Source: Dendrophyllia cribrosa
Lineage: Eukaryota > Cnidaria > Anthozoa > Scleractinia > Dendrophylliidae
DNA: 64,000 nucleotides
NCBI GenBank assembly: GCA_024195265.1
Contig: JAJLRJ010000004.1
Coordinates: forward strand, 36,551,030 to 36,615,029
Direction: 5' to 3'
The notes beneath the pieces were generated by a model that searched no databases, had not been told where the DNA came from, and was given only the letters and a program-made list of their open reading frames with translations. Below, piece by piece: positions 55,652 to 64,000 of the stretch. Position 1 is the stretch's first letter. Each line of letters starts with the position of its first letter. The position numbers and the translations under genes were made by a program.

Positions 55652-55991
55652 AGATTAACTCCCTACAGTATCAGCTCCTGAAGTTCTATATCTGCGCTCT
55701 GTTCTTAGACGCAAAATTGCTGGTTTCGAGGCTTTCCGAGACGTACCGAGGAAAACGCGAGTGCACTTGTCAAAGCCATAATTTAGCCTGCGCTCTAACT
55801 TCTTCTATTTCCTTTCACCATTGCTTCACGCGGAAAAATGGAAATAGCCGGACGTCTGCGCATAGGTTACTGTAATTTAGACCCCAATATATAATTATGG
55901 TGATTAATGATAATTATGGTAATTTCAACATGAGCTATTGTCACATTGAAGGAAGAAACAATGCGTTGCAATTTCATAAGTTTTGACTTTT
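55652..55991. other. Spacer, no gene seen
   Basis: Single-copy-looking sequence between two mobile elements. The frame running in from 55546 is not recognisable as protein. Confidence 0.45.
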
Positions 55992-56226
55992 TAAGGCTGG
56001 TTTTCACTAGCGCATAAGCATAAGCATAAGAAGAAAAAAAACACTTTTTTCTTATGTTGTTCTCACTAGGAATCACCGCGACATAAGCATAAGAATATCA
56101 AAACCATCCGTTCTTCTTATGCTTATGTCGCGGTGATTCCTAGTGAGGACAACATAAGAAAAAAAAGTGGTTTGTTCTTCTTATGCTTGTGCTTATGCTT
56201 ATGCGCTAGTGAAAACCAGCCTTTAC
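55992..56226. mobile_element. Hairpin MITE with CATAAG repeats
   Basis: TAAGGCTGGTTTTCACTAGC at the left and GCTAGTGAAAACCAGCCTTTA at the right. Subterminal (GCATAA)n on both arms, and TCACTAGGAATCACCGCGAC with its complement near the centre. Almost the whole element folds on itself. Confidence 0.85.
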
Positions 56227-57249
56227 GCACTGAGGAGATGGTTTGAAACATGGTTTGAGTCACGTGCAATTTAATAGCGATGCAGCAAACACAACTTTAC
56301 AAAAAGTTTGATTCTTTGACAATAAACCTTCTCATGTTATTTTGGGTATCGTCGTTGTTAGTCGTCACATAAAGGAATTTATTTGCCACCAAATAAAAAT
56401 TTTTATGACTCCTACCGTAGACTTAGTAATTTAACTAGATGTTAAATAATTAAATTCGATACAGACCCGTGGGGGACGTGGTGGAGGAACATCGTATCGT
56501 GGCGTGACAGGTACCCCTTTTCGATAGAACTCTAATTCTCATTACATAAATAAAAAGGTTGAGCAATAGTAACAAGACTGTCATATGACTCTGGGAACAA
56601 TAGAAATTTCATTGAGCAATAATCACGAGTTTTTACGGAAAAGTACTTTGCCCCGACTTCAAACTGCTACTATAAAAGGCGGCAATTGCCTCGTGTTCGT
56701 CCTCTCAGTCTTCAGACTTGACACGCTCTGCGAGTTCGACCCACCTCCTTCTCCCTCTCCACCTTCTTTTATTATTTTAATCCTTATTTTTAGTGTGGGC
56801 CTTTTTTATAATGCCCTCACCTTTGCTAGAGCTTAATCATTAAAATAATAGTTATCCATTCGTTTTATTTTACATTATTGAATTTTAATTAATAAAAGCG
56901 GCCATGACGCATGGCCAGTATTAATCCCATCACCTGGCTGATTTATTTGTGTGATGGCGCTCAAAGCAAACAAAGCTCGTCTGTTGTCAAAAAACTGACA
57001 CCAAGAATTATTTGCATTTAATTCTATTCCACATAGGAAAAGAGACATAAATACATTTAAGGTGTCACCCGCGACTTTATTCTGTTCATTGTTTACTTTT
57101 CTTCGAAGGGAACCGAAGCAAGACTTTCTTTGCGGCTTGATTTGCGAAAAAAACACGCGCGCCAGTTCTTGTTACGGAGAAAAATCAACAGGTGGTCTTG
57201 TAGGCAGCACACATTTCAACAGATATTTCTTCCAAACAAATTACCATCG
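56227..57249. other. Intergenic; TATA-like motif but no gene
   Basis: CTATAAAAGGCGG at about 56671 looks like a core promoter, but the sequence after it (an 83-codon frame with CT-rich low-complexity sequence) has no recognisable coding region. Otherwise AT-rich spacer. Confidence 0.45.
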
Positions 57250-57393
57250 AAGGAATAAGTTGGTGATCCAAAGATAATGAGGCAGTTAGTTGTTTCAATT
57301 ATTTCCCATCCCAAGTTCATACTACTTATCATATGTTGAGGGAAATATACTGTGAATTGCTGATCAATTGGGCTAAGTGACGCGATCCTAACT

Positions 57394-57430
<37 letters not shown>

Positions 57431-57919
57431 CTCAACAAAGTTTTGTACGGGGATGCTCCGCCCCGAGGTCCAAACCCTTACCCTTTCATATACCGTTTTT
57501 GACAGAAAAGGTACCCCTTTCATATACCTTTCATTGAAAATAGACAAACCTTTGAATGCAGAGGTCCACACGACGCAGAAATTAAACTAGCTGGTAGTTG
57601 CTGGTAGTTGAAAATGGTACCCCTTTCATATACCTTTTATTGAAAATGGTACCCCTTTCATATAGCCTTTACGTGCGTCTCTTTGATATATTTTGAAAGA
57701 CCGTTTTTATAATACTTAAATCGCAGTTTTCCCTACCTTTTTTATGCTTCAACTCGTGTTTTCGCTACCATTTCCTATTCTTCGTGAAATCCCTACCCTT
57801 TCACATACTTCAACTCGTGAAATCCCTACCCTTTCATATACCGCCAGCCTAAAAAAGGTACCTCTTTCGGGCGGAGCATCCCCGTATAGCCCATTATAGG
57901 GAGTACCCCCCCACCCGGG
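57394..57919 (-). mobile_element. CCCGGGG-family hAT-like element, copy C
   Basis: Inverted relative to copy A. Flanked by TCCTAACT on both sides (57386-57393 and 57920-57927). The duplicate at about 58367 (ATCCTAACCGTGACTGCAG) is close to the empty site. A run of about 35 G starts the element. A 66-bp insertion (57542-57607) lies inside, flanked by TTGAAAAT (57534-57541 and 57608-57615). Confidence 0.85.
57542..57607. mobile_element. 66-bp insertion inside copy C
   Basis: AACCTTTGAATGCAGAGGTC then CACACGACGCAGAAATTAAA; the same sequence occurs at about 58676-58730. It is flanked by the direct repeat TTGAAAAT. No terminal inverted repeats recognised, so the mechanism is open. Confidence 0.65.
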
Positions 57920-57991
57920 TCCTAACTGCAGAAAATGTGAGTCTCTTCGTGCCTGTCACATATAGATACTTCCAACTTCACGCTGAATGGC

Positions 57992-58072
57992 GGGGTTGGC
58001 TCAGTGGTCTTGGTGGTAAGACATCTGACCGGTACTCAGGAGACACGGGTTCGATTCCCGGCTGAACCACAT
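57992..58072 (+). ncRNA. tRNA-like module with Pol III A and B boxes (SINE head or tRNA pseudogene), unit 1
   Basis: A-box-like TGGCTCAGTGG (57999-58009) and B-box GGTTCGATTCC (58049-58059) at tRNA spacing, with GGTT/AACC able to pair at the ends. The acceptor and anticodon stems do not fold cleanly and no clear anticodon emerges, so I do not call a functional tRNA. The adjoining tail ATTTTCACTCATTTCTTTGT is shared with unit 2 as in a SINE body. Confidence 0.5.
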
Positions 58073-58241
58073 TTTCACTCATTTCTTTGTTGTTACGATT
58101 TCTGTTCCCCATATATACTAATTAATTAATATTTGTCAGAAATCACTGTGAATCACCTTCTGAAGGGAATAAGTTGGTGATCCAAAGATAATGAGGCAGT
58201 TAGTTGTTTCAATTATTTCCCAGCCCAAGTTCATACTACTT

Positions 58242-58301
58242 CAACCTCGTTCCCAGGGCTTTTCCCTTCTGTCGAAGGGAAAAGCCCTGGGAACGAGGTT
58301 G
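58242..58301. mobile_element. 60-bp perfect hairpin MITE with empty site
   Basis: CAACCTCGTTCCCAGGGCTT followed by its exact inverse around a TGTC centre. CATACTACTT flanks both sides (58232-58241 and 58302-58311), and unit 1 has a single CATACTACTT at the equivalent place. Same group as 29624-29808 and 35389-35474. Confidence 0.9.
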
Positions 58302-58442
58302 CATACTACTTATCATATGTTGAGGGAAATATACTGTAAATTGCTGATCAATTGGGCTAAGTGACGCCATCCTAACCGTGACTGCAGAAAATGCGAGTCT
58401 CTTCGTGCCTGTCACATATAGGATATTTCCAACTTCACGCTG

Positions 58443-58615
58443 AATGGCGGGGTTGGCTCAGTGGTCTAGATCTAGTGGTAAGACATTTGACCGGTACTCA
58501 GGAGACCCGGGTTCGATTCCCGGTAGCCTGCGTAATATAGCTTCGCCGCTCGTGAATTCAGCATCACGCGCAAAAAAACCGCCAGTCATGCAGGCTAATT
58601 CCCGGCTGAACCACA
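58443..58615 (+). ncRNA. tRNA-like module, unit 2, interrupted by a 74-bp insertion
   Basis: A-box TGGCTCAGTGG (58454-58464) and B-box GGTTCGATTCC (58510-58520) as in unit 1, with TCTAGA extra in the D-loop region. The insertion at 58524-58597 splits the 3' end just after the B-box. Confidence 0.5.
58524..58597. mobile_element. 74-bp TAGCCTGC-ended mini-element
   Basis: Ends TAGCCTGC and GCAGGCTA. Perfect 8-bp duplication ATTCCCGG (58516-58523 and 58598-58605). The uninterrupted form ATTCCCGGCTGAACCAC is in unit 1. Shares termini with 30279-31500 and 31643-31771. Too small to encode anything. Confidence 0.9.
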
Positions 58616-58778
58616 TTTTCACTCATTTTTTTGTTGTTACGATTTCTGTTCCCCATATATACTAATTAATTAGAAAAACCTTTGAATGCAGAGGTCCACA
58701 CGACGCAGAAATTAAACTTGCTGATAGTTGCCGGATCTTCCTTGTGAAAGATCTCGTGCCAGGCGTCACTTGAATGTG

Positions 58779-59460
58779 AAAATACAAAACTGAATGCAAG
58801 GCTGGCACTACGGCAAAGGGCAGATTTATTAATGGCCAATATTTCGACTAATTGTACTAGTCTTCCTCAGGGCCAGGGCTATACTGAAAGAAAATATTGT
58901 AACGGCTCCTCAAATTTTAAAATTTCATGGTTATAAATGATTGGCTAATACATGACATGTAGACAGCGCACGTGTAAACATAAGATAAAAACAATATATG
59001 ACATATATAGTGTATGATACAAAACTACATCACGCCAACTCCACAGCAGCGGTCCCTACACATTTCAACTTACCAGGCCACTCTTCCGCGGACATGAGAC
59101 TCATCCCGCTTGAACTGCAGCCTACCATCAATGCTTCCCGTCGAAAAGCACGCGAGGCCTTTTTAATTCATAGAGGGAACACTTTGTCACCAGAAGGCAT
59201 TAACCGAAGGAACGAACGCTGAACTCAGTTTTGTATCATACACTATATATGTCATATATTATTTTTATCTTATGTTTACACGTGCGCTGTCTACATGTCA
59301 TAAGCCAATCATTTATAACCATGTAATTTTCAAATTTGAGGAGCCGTTACAATATTTTCTTTCCCGGCCTGAGGAAGACTAGTACAATTAGTCGAAATAT
59401 TGGCCATTAATAAATCTGCCCTTTGCCGTATTGCCAGCCTTGCATTCAGTTTTGTATTTT
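58779..59460 (+). mobile_element. Penelope-like retroelement fragment between inverted terminal segments
   Basis: Left arm 58779-59024 (TACAAAACTGAATGCAAGGC ... AATATTTCGACTAATTGTAC ... TCTTCCTCAGGGC) and right arm 59230-59460 are inverted copies about 235 bp long with few differences. Only about 200 bp, the C-terminal coding end, lies between them. Inverted terminal segments and severe 5' truncation are typical of Penelope-like elements. Confidence 0.75.
58998..59222 (+). pseudogene. Penelope-like GIY-YIG endonuclease C-terminal fragment
   Basis: The frame reads VPTHFNLPGHSSADMRLIPL ... RRKAREAFLIHRGNTLSPEG then INRRNER and a stop. HFN-PGHS-DM followed by a RK-RE-hhI-K/R-L-P-G-N-R pattern is the usual end of the Penelope endonuclease domain. 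The RT region is absent. The first residues are read from the left arm, not from element coding sequence. Confidence 0.8.
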
Positions 59461-59463
59461 CTA

Positions 59464-60599
59464 ATTGCGTCGACGAAGGAGACGCTTCCTAATCTTGTCG
59501 GCTAAGCGGAACGAATCGAGAAATGTGTCGGTACCAAATCTGCGCCATTTTGAAACGTCACAATAGTATCCAGCATTCTTAGCGCGTCGTCTAGGCTAAG
59601 CGGAACGAATCGAGAAAAGTGTCGGTACCAAATCTGCGCCATTTTGAAACGTCACAATCGTATCCAGCATCGCGTGGAAATCAGGCATCATCCTGGGGAG
59701 CTAGGGTTCCGAAATGTCACATGTGAATAATCTATTTGTCTTGATTTAGTTTCGGATATTTTCCCGATTTTGGAATCGTACGGCTCAATATTTCAATGCC
59801 TAGTAAAAGTACGCAGTGGAAAAATTGGACGAAGGTTCTTCTCCGGACCAAGTAAGTTGTTGGGTCTCTTTGGAATCAAGCAAGAAGTTACAGATTTTCC
59901 TCGCTGCCGTTCTGGTATGTTTTGAATGTTCTATCTTGATTTTGCTGTGGTTCTCCGCCTGATTTGGGAAGCTTTCACCTTAATACCGACGTCGTTCTTC
60001 GCGATGTTCTACGGTACGGTGCAATTCGCTTATGTCTTATAGCAAGAATTCACTGACCGGCCGCACCAGGCGAACGCAGATAATTTAACTTTACAGTGCT
60101 CGAAATTGCGCCTGTATCGGGCGCATTTGCGACTAAAGATTTCGCAGTTTTGTGACTAAAATTTGTCTAGCTAATAAAGGAATTATATTCAACAGTCTTG
60201 TGTCTTACTTGCAATTGGTAGTTGTAATTTTATCCGACAAATCTTGCGAAATTTCACGTTGAATGTTGCGTGAGTTAAACGTCGAAATTTCTCATTTCCG
60301 GTTCCGGTATTGGTACATTTACTGAGGAGTATGATTTCAGAATCGGAGAAATAACCGAAATGAAATCAAGACAAATATACTATTTATATGTCGGAGAAAT
60401 CTGAGACCTTTCGGAGTACACAGCACGGCAGGATTTTGCCCGATTCCACGGCGATAGCGTGAATTTGTTTGATGACGGCCCGACGTTTTTGCCTGCGTGA
60501 CATATCTCGTGGCTGAATTAATTCATGAAACTGAGGTACTAGGCTAAGACGAGGTGCCACGGGATAAGGAGACGCACTATAATCTATGATTACTACTAG

Positions 60600-60600
<1 letters not shown>
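59464..60600 (-). mobile_element. 1.15-kb repeat, copy 2 (inverted relative to 43738-44888)
   Basis: Starts ATTGCGTCGACGAAGGAGAC and ends CTATGATTACTACTAGT. Shares the duplicated AATGCTGGATACTATTGTGA block with copy 1 and the same internal inverted similarity. The two copies, 15 kb apart in opposite orientation, could promote inversion of the LINE/START segment between them. Confidence 0.7.

Positions 60601-60605
<5 letters not shown>

Positions 60606-60635
<30 letters not shown>
60606..60635. repeat. (TA)n microsatellite
   Basis: About 14 TA units. A second, shorter TATATATATA run is at 60711-60722, with a retroelement-like CTACAAGCCTGTTTCGTGAT / CTCACTCTTCAGGGG segment between them that resembles the terminal part of a Penelope-like element. 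Confidence 0.8.
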
Positions 60636-60638
<3 letters not shown>

Positions 60639-60730
60639 TTTAAAACAGGAAAAAGACTACACTTGTATCCCTACAAGCCTGTTTCGTGATTGCTCACTCT
60701 TCAGGGGATTTTATATATATATATTTATCT

Positions 60731-61187
60731 CTGATGAATATATATATTTTTCTTAACAACCGTTCTTCTTTATCCTCTGTGAATATTATCAAACCAATTA
60801 AAATTCCTATTTGTAACCTTAGTTTGATTTTTTTAAACTGATCGACAACTGCTGTTGGCCGGAAGCATCCATTTAATAGTCAATTTTTCTCATCAGTGCA
60901 GAAAAGCTGTTTAATTATGTACTGAAAGCCCTCTACAAACAACAGCCCCGCAGATCAAACAGACACTATAAAGGTTTCTAAGTCTTCTAAGGCGCGCTAA
61001 GATAAACACATATAAGCTTACGGAATATTCAATTTCTAAAACGAACTGGCGAATGATACTGAAAAATTCTGACAGTTTACTGACAAGAAATTGTGCAACG
61101 TGTATGTGTGTGACATCCGTCAATCATTCTGACGTTCTGGTCGTTCTGTCACGACAGCGACGACCCTTCCTGACTGACTTCGTGAAG
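60731..61187. other. Upstream region of the membrane-protein gene
   Basis: No repeat family or exon recognised. An in-frame ATG at 61053 could extend the protein by 45 residues, but that extension would precede the signal anchor and looks less protein-like. Confidence 0.45.
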
Positions 61188-61692
61188 ATGTTTTTGTTAA
61201 GAAGCCGAATTTACAGGGCTTGGTGTATTCGAAAATATCTTCGCTTTCAAAGGTTATTTGCTGTTTTGTTGACCACTTTGAGTTTGTTGTCGCTTGTTCT
61301 TGTGTATCGAGGAATGCGAAAACACAATGCCGCCGTCTCTAATTTTCGCTTGCAAATCTTGCAAATGGCCTTTCCTCAGCAGACTTCTGGTGAACACGTT
61401 TTATTTAAGATAAATGCTAGTAATAACATCGCTGCTTGCCGGCTTCCCGCCCTAGATCCATTTCATTCCAGCGTGGTTCAGTTTATGAAAGATCTTGGCA
61501 AGCTACATTGCGAAGGAGTGAGTTATTCAAGCTTTGAAAACAACGTTCTTCGGGTTGAAGGCGAAAGCATCGTATCAGCTCATTACAGAAAGATTGAGAG
61601 GACTCCAGGAGATGATTTCGGTGTTGTTCTGTCTGATCCTGTGCAAGTTCGGAATACGAGCGGAAACCCAGCGGTCGACAACGGCCAGAAAG
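61188..61692 (+). CDS. First exon of a type II membrane protein, possibly DUF229/sulfatase-like (partial)
   Basis: ATG at 61188 gives a short basic cytoplasmic tail (MFLLRSRIYRAWCIRKYLRF), a signal anchor at residues 23-40 (LFAVLLTTLSLLSLVLVY) and a lumenal stem with potential glycosylation sites (NAS, NTS). The motif ACRLPALDPFHSSVVQFMKD followed by HCEGVSYSS resembles, from memory, the N-terminal part of DUF229 alkaline-phosphatase-like proteins. A Golgi glycosyltransferase is the alternative. The exon ends CAGAAAG|GTATGT at 61692; the frame then runs only three codons to a stop, so the gene must continue in exons I could not identify or beyond the window. Confidence 0.6.
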
Positions 61693-62720
61693 GTATGTAA
61701 GAGTTTTTTTAGCTGATAAAAGGTTCAAAATGTCGTGAAATATAAACTTATGTCATTGGGTCTAAGCAGCTGTCCTTTTCCGTTCACGGGGGTGTAGTCC
61801 TCGAAATTTTTCTTGCGGGTATGCGGCCTGCTTCTTGAAAAAATTAACTATTTTCAGTAAGTTTGGCTTGAAAATGGGGCCAGGTCTAAACCCTATACCC
61901 ATCTTCAGACTAGAAGGTAAAACGTATCCATTTTCCGACCAAAATTTTCAGAACAAAAAGCCCAGACACCGCATACGTTTTTTGTGCCCGCACATACGAT
62001 GTACCCCCCTGGGTTTTCACTTTCATCGTTGGGTCAACACACGCGGCTAGAAAAAGGGAAAATACTTGCCACATCGAAACGGAAAGCATAACCGAAAAAC
62101 TGTGTCTGTCTGATAGGAAGGGTATGCAGAAAAAACATGAAGTAGTGTGTGGACGAAAAACGTGTTTAGGCCACCTTAGCAACACGCTTAGGTGTGAAAG
62201 ACATCACTTAAGCTTATTGTCTTCATTCAGTTCATTGGAAAGCACATTGAACCACGTTCGACAAAAAATCACGTTCAGACAACTAAGCCTATAGATTTCG
62301 CCATATCCGTGCGTATCAATGTTAGTCCGTCTTCACAGAAAAATTCCGCGTTCCTGACATGGAACACCGTGCTAAACACCTTGTTTGCTTTTCATGTTTT
62401 CACTTGGAAATTTGAGGTTCTGTAAAACTCTTGTATTGCTACAAAAGCTTCAATCTATTAATAGTTAAATTAAATTAGTTTTTACTAATAGGTCTAATAA
62501 CATAAGCTCTCTGGCAATGAGTTTAAAATTCGTCAACACACACATGCACACATGTGTGCTTGGTGTTGTTATTCTAATATTTTATCGCTGGGATGGATGT
62601 CAACAGGAGCCATGACCGTAACAACATGTCATTTCTTTAGAGCTGCAGCTGCCTGTCCTCGGCCATGCGAAGGACAATCTGGGCTATTTTCTTTTTTCTT
62701 TTTAACAGTTTTTCTTTTCT
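61693..62720. other. Probable intron 1 of the membrane-protein gene
   Basis: No second exon with family-like content was found. Reading frames around 61835-62185 sit on opposite strands of the same sequence and look random. Confidence 0.4.
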
Positions 62721-62721
62721 C

Positions 62722-63066
62722 TTTTTTTTTTTTTTTTTTCTTTTTTCTTTGGAATACAGTAATTTTATTAACATAAAATCATACATAGATTAGAGTTTAA
62801 AATACATATTAAAATAACTAAAGAAAGAAAGGAGGAGTAAAAACAGTGCTTTGTGGGTTGTAAACAAACGACACAAAAATAAAGGTTACAGCAAAAATCA
62901 TTTGGAAAATAGGGTGTTTGGGGAAGAAAAACTGCACTGAAAAACTCTGGTCAGCAAGGCTAGTGAAGGTGCTACATGAGCGAAGTTGCCAAGGGATTTT
63001 TGGGTTCATGAGTTTCTTCAAACATTGCAGCAAAAAGATTGCATTGCACTCGTCCAGATCAGTTTT
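62722..63066 (-). mobile_element. Poly(A)-tailed retrocopy (source unknown)
   Basis: On the minus strand AATAAA (62769-62764) is followed within about 25 nt by an A-rich tract and an 18-base poly(A) (the T run at 62722-62739). This is the 3' end of a reverse-transcribed mRNA or a poly(A)-tailed retroelement. The 5' limit is not visible; a 71-codon frame (63033-62818) has no recognisable domain and may be UTR. Confidence 0.45.
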
Positions 63067-63352
63067 CTCTCACCCAGTCTCTTCCATAAAAAAATAGCCC
63101 CTCCCCCCACCACTCCTCGTGATAAGAAATTGATTCTGCTTTAAAGCTTGTGCACCCATCAATAAATTTTCTCGAGGCGAGAACGTTCTGTGTTTCTCAG
63201 CTAATGCTTTTCTGTGCTCAGTGCACCACATACAAGTCATACTTTTTTCGCCATTTTGCAACCATGGACGGCCAACTTGCCAATTTGGTGAAAATTTCCT
63301 TGTCCTTGTCTTTTCGTATTCCCGAGGAGGAGCGGTATTCTTATCACTAGCG

Positions 63353-63803
63353 CCCGGGGGGGGGGGGGGGGGGGGTACTCCCATATATGAGCTATATAGG
63401 TATGTGCCACTGTGAAGGGTATGGTTTTCAGGCAGTTTAGTCTGGGATAGGGTATAGTAATCAGAGGTTTTTGGTCTAGAATAGGGTATCATTTTCCGCG
63501 AAACTGACTAGTTGCGTGAAGAATTTAGATTAGACAAGGTTTTACTGGCAAATGGCATTTATAAATCGGTACGGCGGGCCGTTTTCGGCATTGTTACTGA
63601 CCCCTGGCATCTTAGACTATGATTGTGAACGAGTTTCTGGAAAATAGCGAGTCTGGAATAGGTCTAGGATAGGGTAGGGTTTTTCGGTGTTTAGTCTAGA
63701 ATAGGGTTGCAAAATTCAGCTAAAATGGTGTAGTACAGGTTAAGGGTCTCAGAGTCCCAGCGGCACATCCCCGCCCAAAAATTTGCCGAGTACCCCCCCC
63801 GGG
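63353..63803 (+). mobile_element. CCCGGGG-family hAT-like element, copy D (diverged)
   Basis: Flanked by CACTAGCG (63345-63352 and 63804-63811). Starts CCCGGGG...G then TACTCCCATATATGAGCTAT, ends GCACATCCCCGCCCAAAAAT then GAGTACCCCCCCCGGG. The interior carries GGGATAGGGTATAG / CTAGAATAGGGT repeats in place of the ATGAAAGGGGTACC units of copies A and C, so it is a separate subfamily with conserved ends. Confidence 0.8.
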
Positions 63804-63811
63804 CACTAGCG

Positions 63812-64000
63812 GCACTAACGGTATTCTTATCACTAGATACTTTTGATACAGGAAGATATCTCCATATTTTGACACTACCAGTTTTTGAACTCAGTGCATA
63901 GAAGTTCACTCACCGTGCCCTTAAACAGACCTTAACTCCAAATAAAAAGACAACAACAACACACTTATAATTTACTTGAAGCAAAGTGAAAACAAAACGG
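63812..64000. other. Right edge, no gene seen
   Basis: CGGTATTCTTATCACTAG (63819-63836) repeats the sequence to the left of copy D (63333-63350), which suggests a short local duplication older than the insertion. A short ACAACAACAAC run lies near 63951. Confidence 0.5.

Larger units (their letters stand above)
57250..58672 (+). repeat. Local tandem duplication with lineage-specific insertions
   Basis: Unit 1 (57250-58131) and unit 2 (58162-58672) share AATAAGTTGGTGATCCAAAG, ATACTGTRAATTGCTGATCA, GCGAGTCTCTTCGTGCCTGT (one change), a tRNA-like module and a tail CCCCATATATACTAATTAAT. Unit 1 carries a 526-bp insertion (57394-57919) absent from unit 2. Unit 2 carries two insertions of 60 and 74 bp absent from unit 1. 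Confidence 0.85.

Noticed and set aside
56671..56836. TATA box with an 83-codon gene
   Set aside because: The frame is CT-rich low-complexity sequence followed by a hydrophobic stretch, without known similarity.
57992..58072. Functional tRNA gene
   Set aside because: A and B boxes are present but the cloverleaf and anticodon are not convincing, and the module is embedded in a repeat with a shared tail.

Overview
The window is animal nuclear DNA, most likely from a stony coral or a closely related anthozoan. Genes have many small exons with canonical GT-AG introns. The proteins belong to metazoan families: a GATA-like germline factor, the NuA4/MOZ subunit MEAF6, a tailless/TLX nuclear receptor, a class A GPCR and a START protein. 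The spacer DNA is packed with short palindromic DNA transposons of the kind common in anthozoan genomes. No bacterial operon, CRISPR array or rRNA was seen.

Layout. 0.1-1.7 kb (-): two exons of a ZGLP1-like GATA zinc-finger gene, possibly running off the left edge. 6.2-14.7 kb (-): MEAF6, rebuilt here from eight exons of 18-113 nt whose phases all agree; its introns hold several TIR elements. 14.7-18.6 kb: a repeat block with a long hairpin, a tRNA-derived SINE-like copy, a 150-bp tandem array and two back-to-back hAT-type elements separated and flanked by the same octamer. 23.3-36.3 kb (+): a complete five-exon NR2E1/TLX-like nuclear receptor (380 aa). Its third intron carries a 1.5-kb inverted repeat, and MITEs sit 44 and 79 bp before two of its acceptors. 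41.2-42.3 kb (+): an intronless class A GPCR. 42.9-51.5 kb: a decayed hAT transposon with a nested 1.15-kb repeat, a TIR element, and a nearly full-length LINE. 52.0-52.7 kb (+): an intronless START-domain gene with a TATA box. 52.9-55.7 kb: a TIR-bounded element encoding a SAP-domain protein with no recognisable transposase, then a chain of abutting mobile elements. 57.2-58.7 kb: a local tandem duplication whose two copies act as each other's empty site for three insertions. 58.8-60.6 kb: a Penelope-like fragment between inverted terminal repeats, then the second, inverted copy of the 1.15-kb repeat. 61.2 kb to the end (+): the first exon of a type II membrane protein, possibly DUF229/sulfatase-like, that continues past the right edge.

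The host genes are regulatory or housekeeping genes of unrelated function and do not form a pathway. The most unusual content is in the mobile DNA: the SAP-protein element, the interleaved 1.5-kb palindrome with a conserved 66-codon ORF, the CCCGGGG-ended family with three verifiable 8-bp target-site duplications, and an element that seems to have captured a host first exon. All calls come from reading the sequence; family names rest on remembered motifs, not on database searches.
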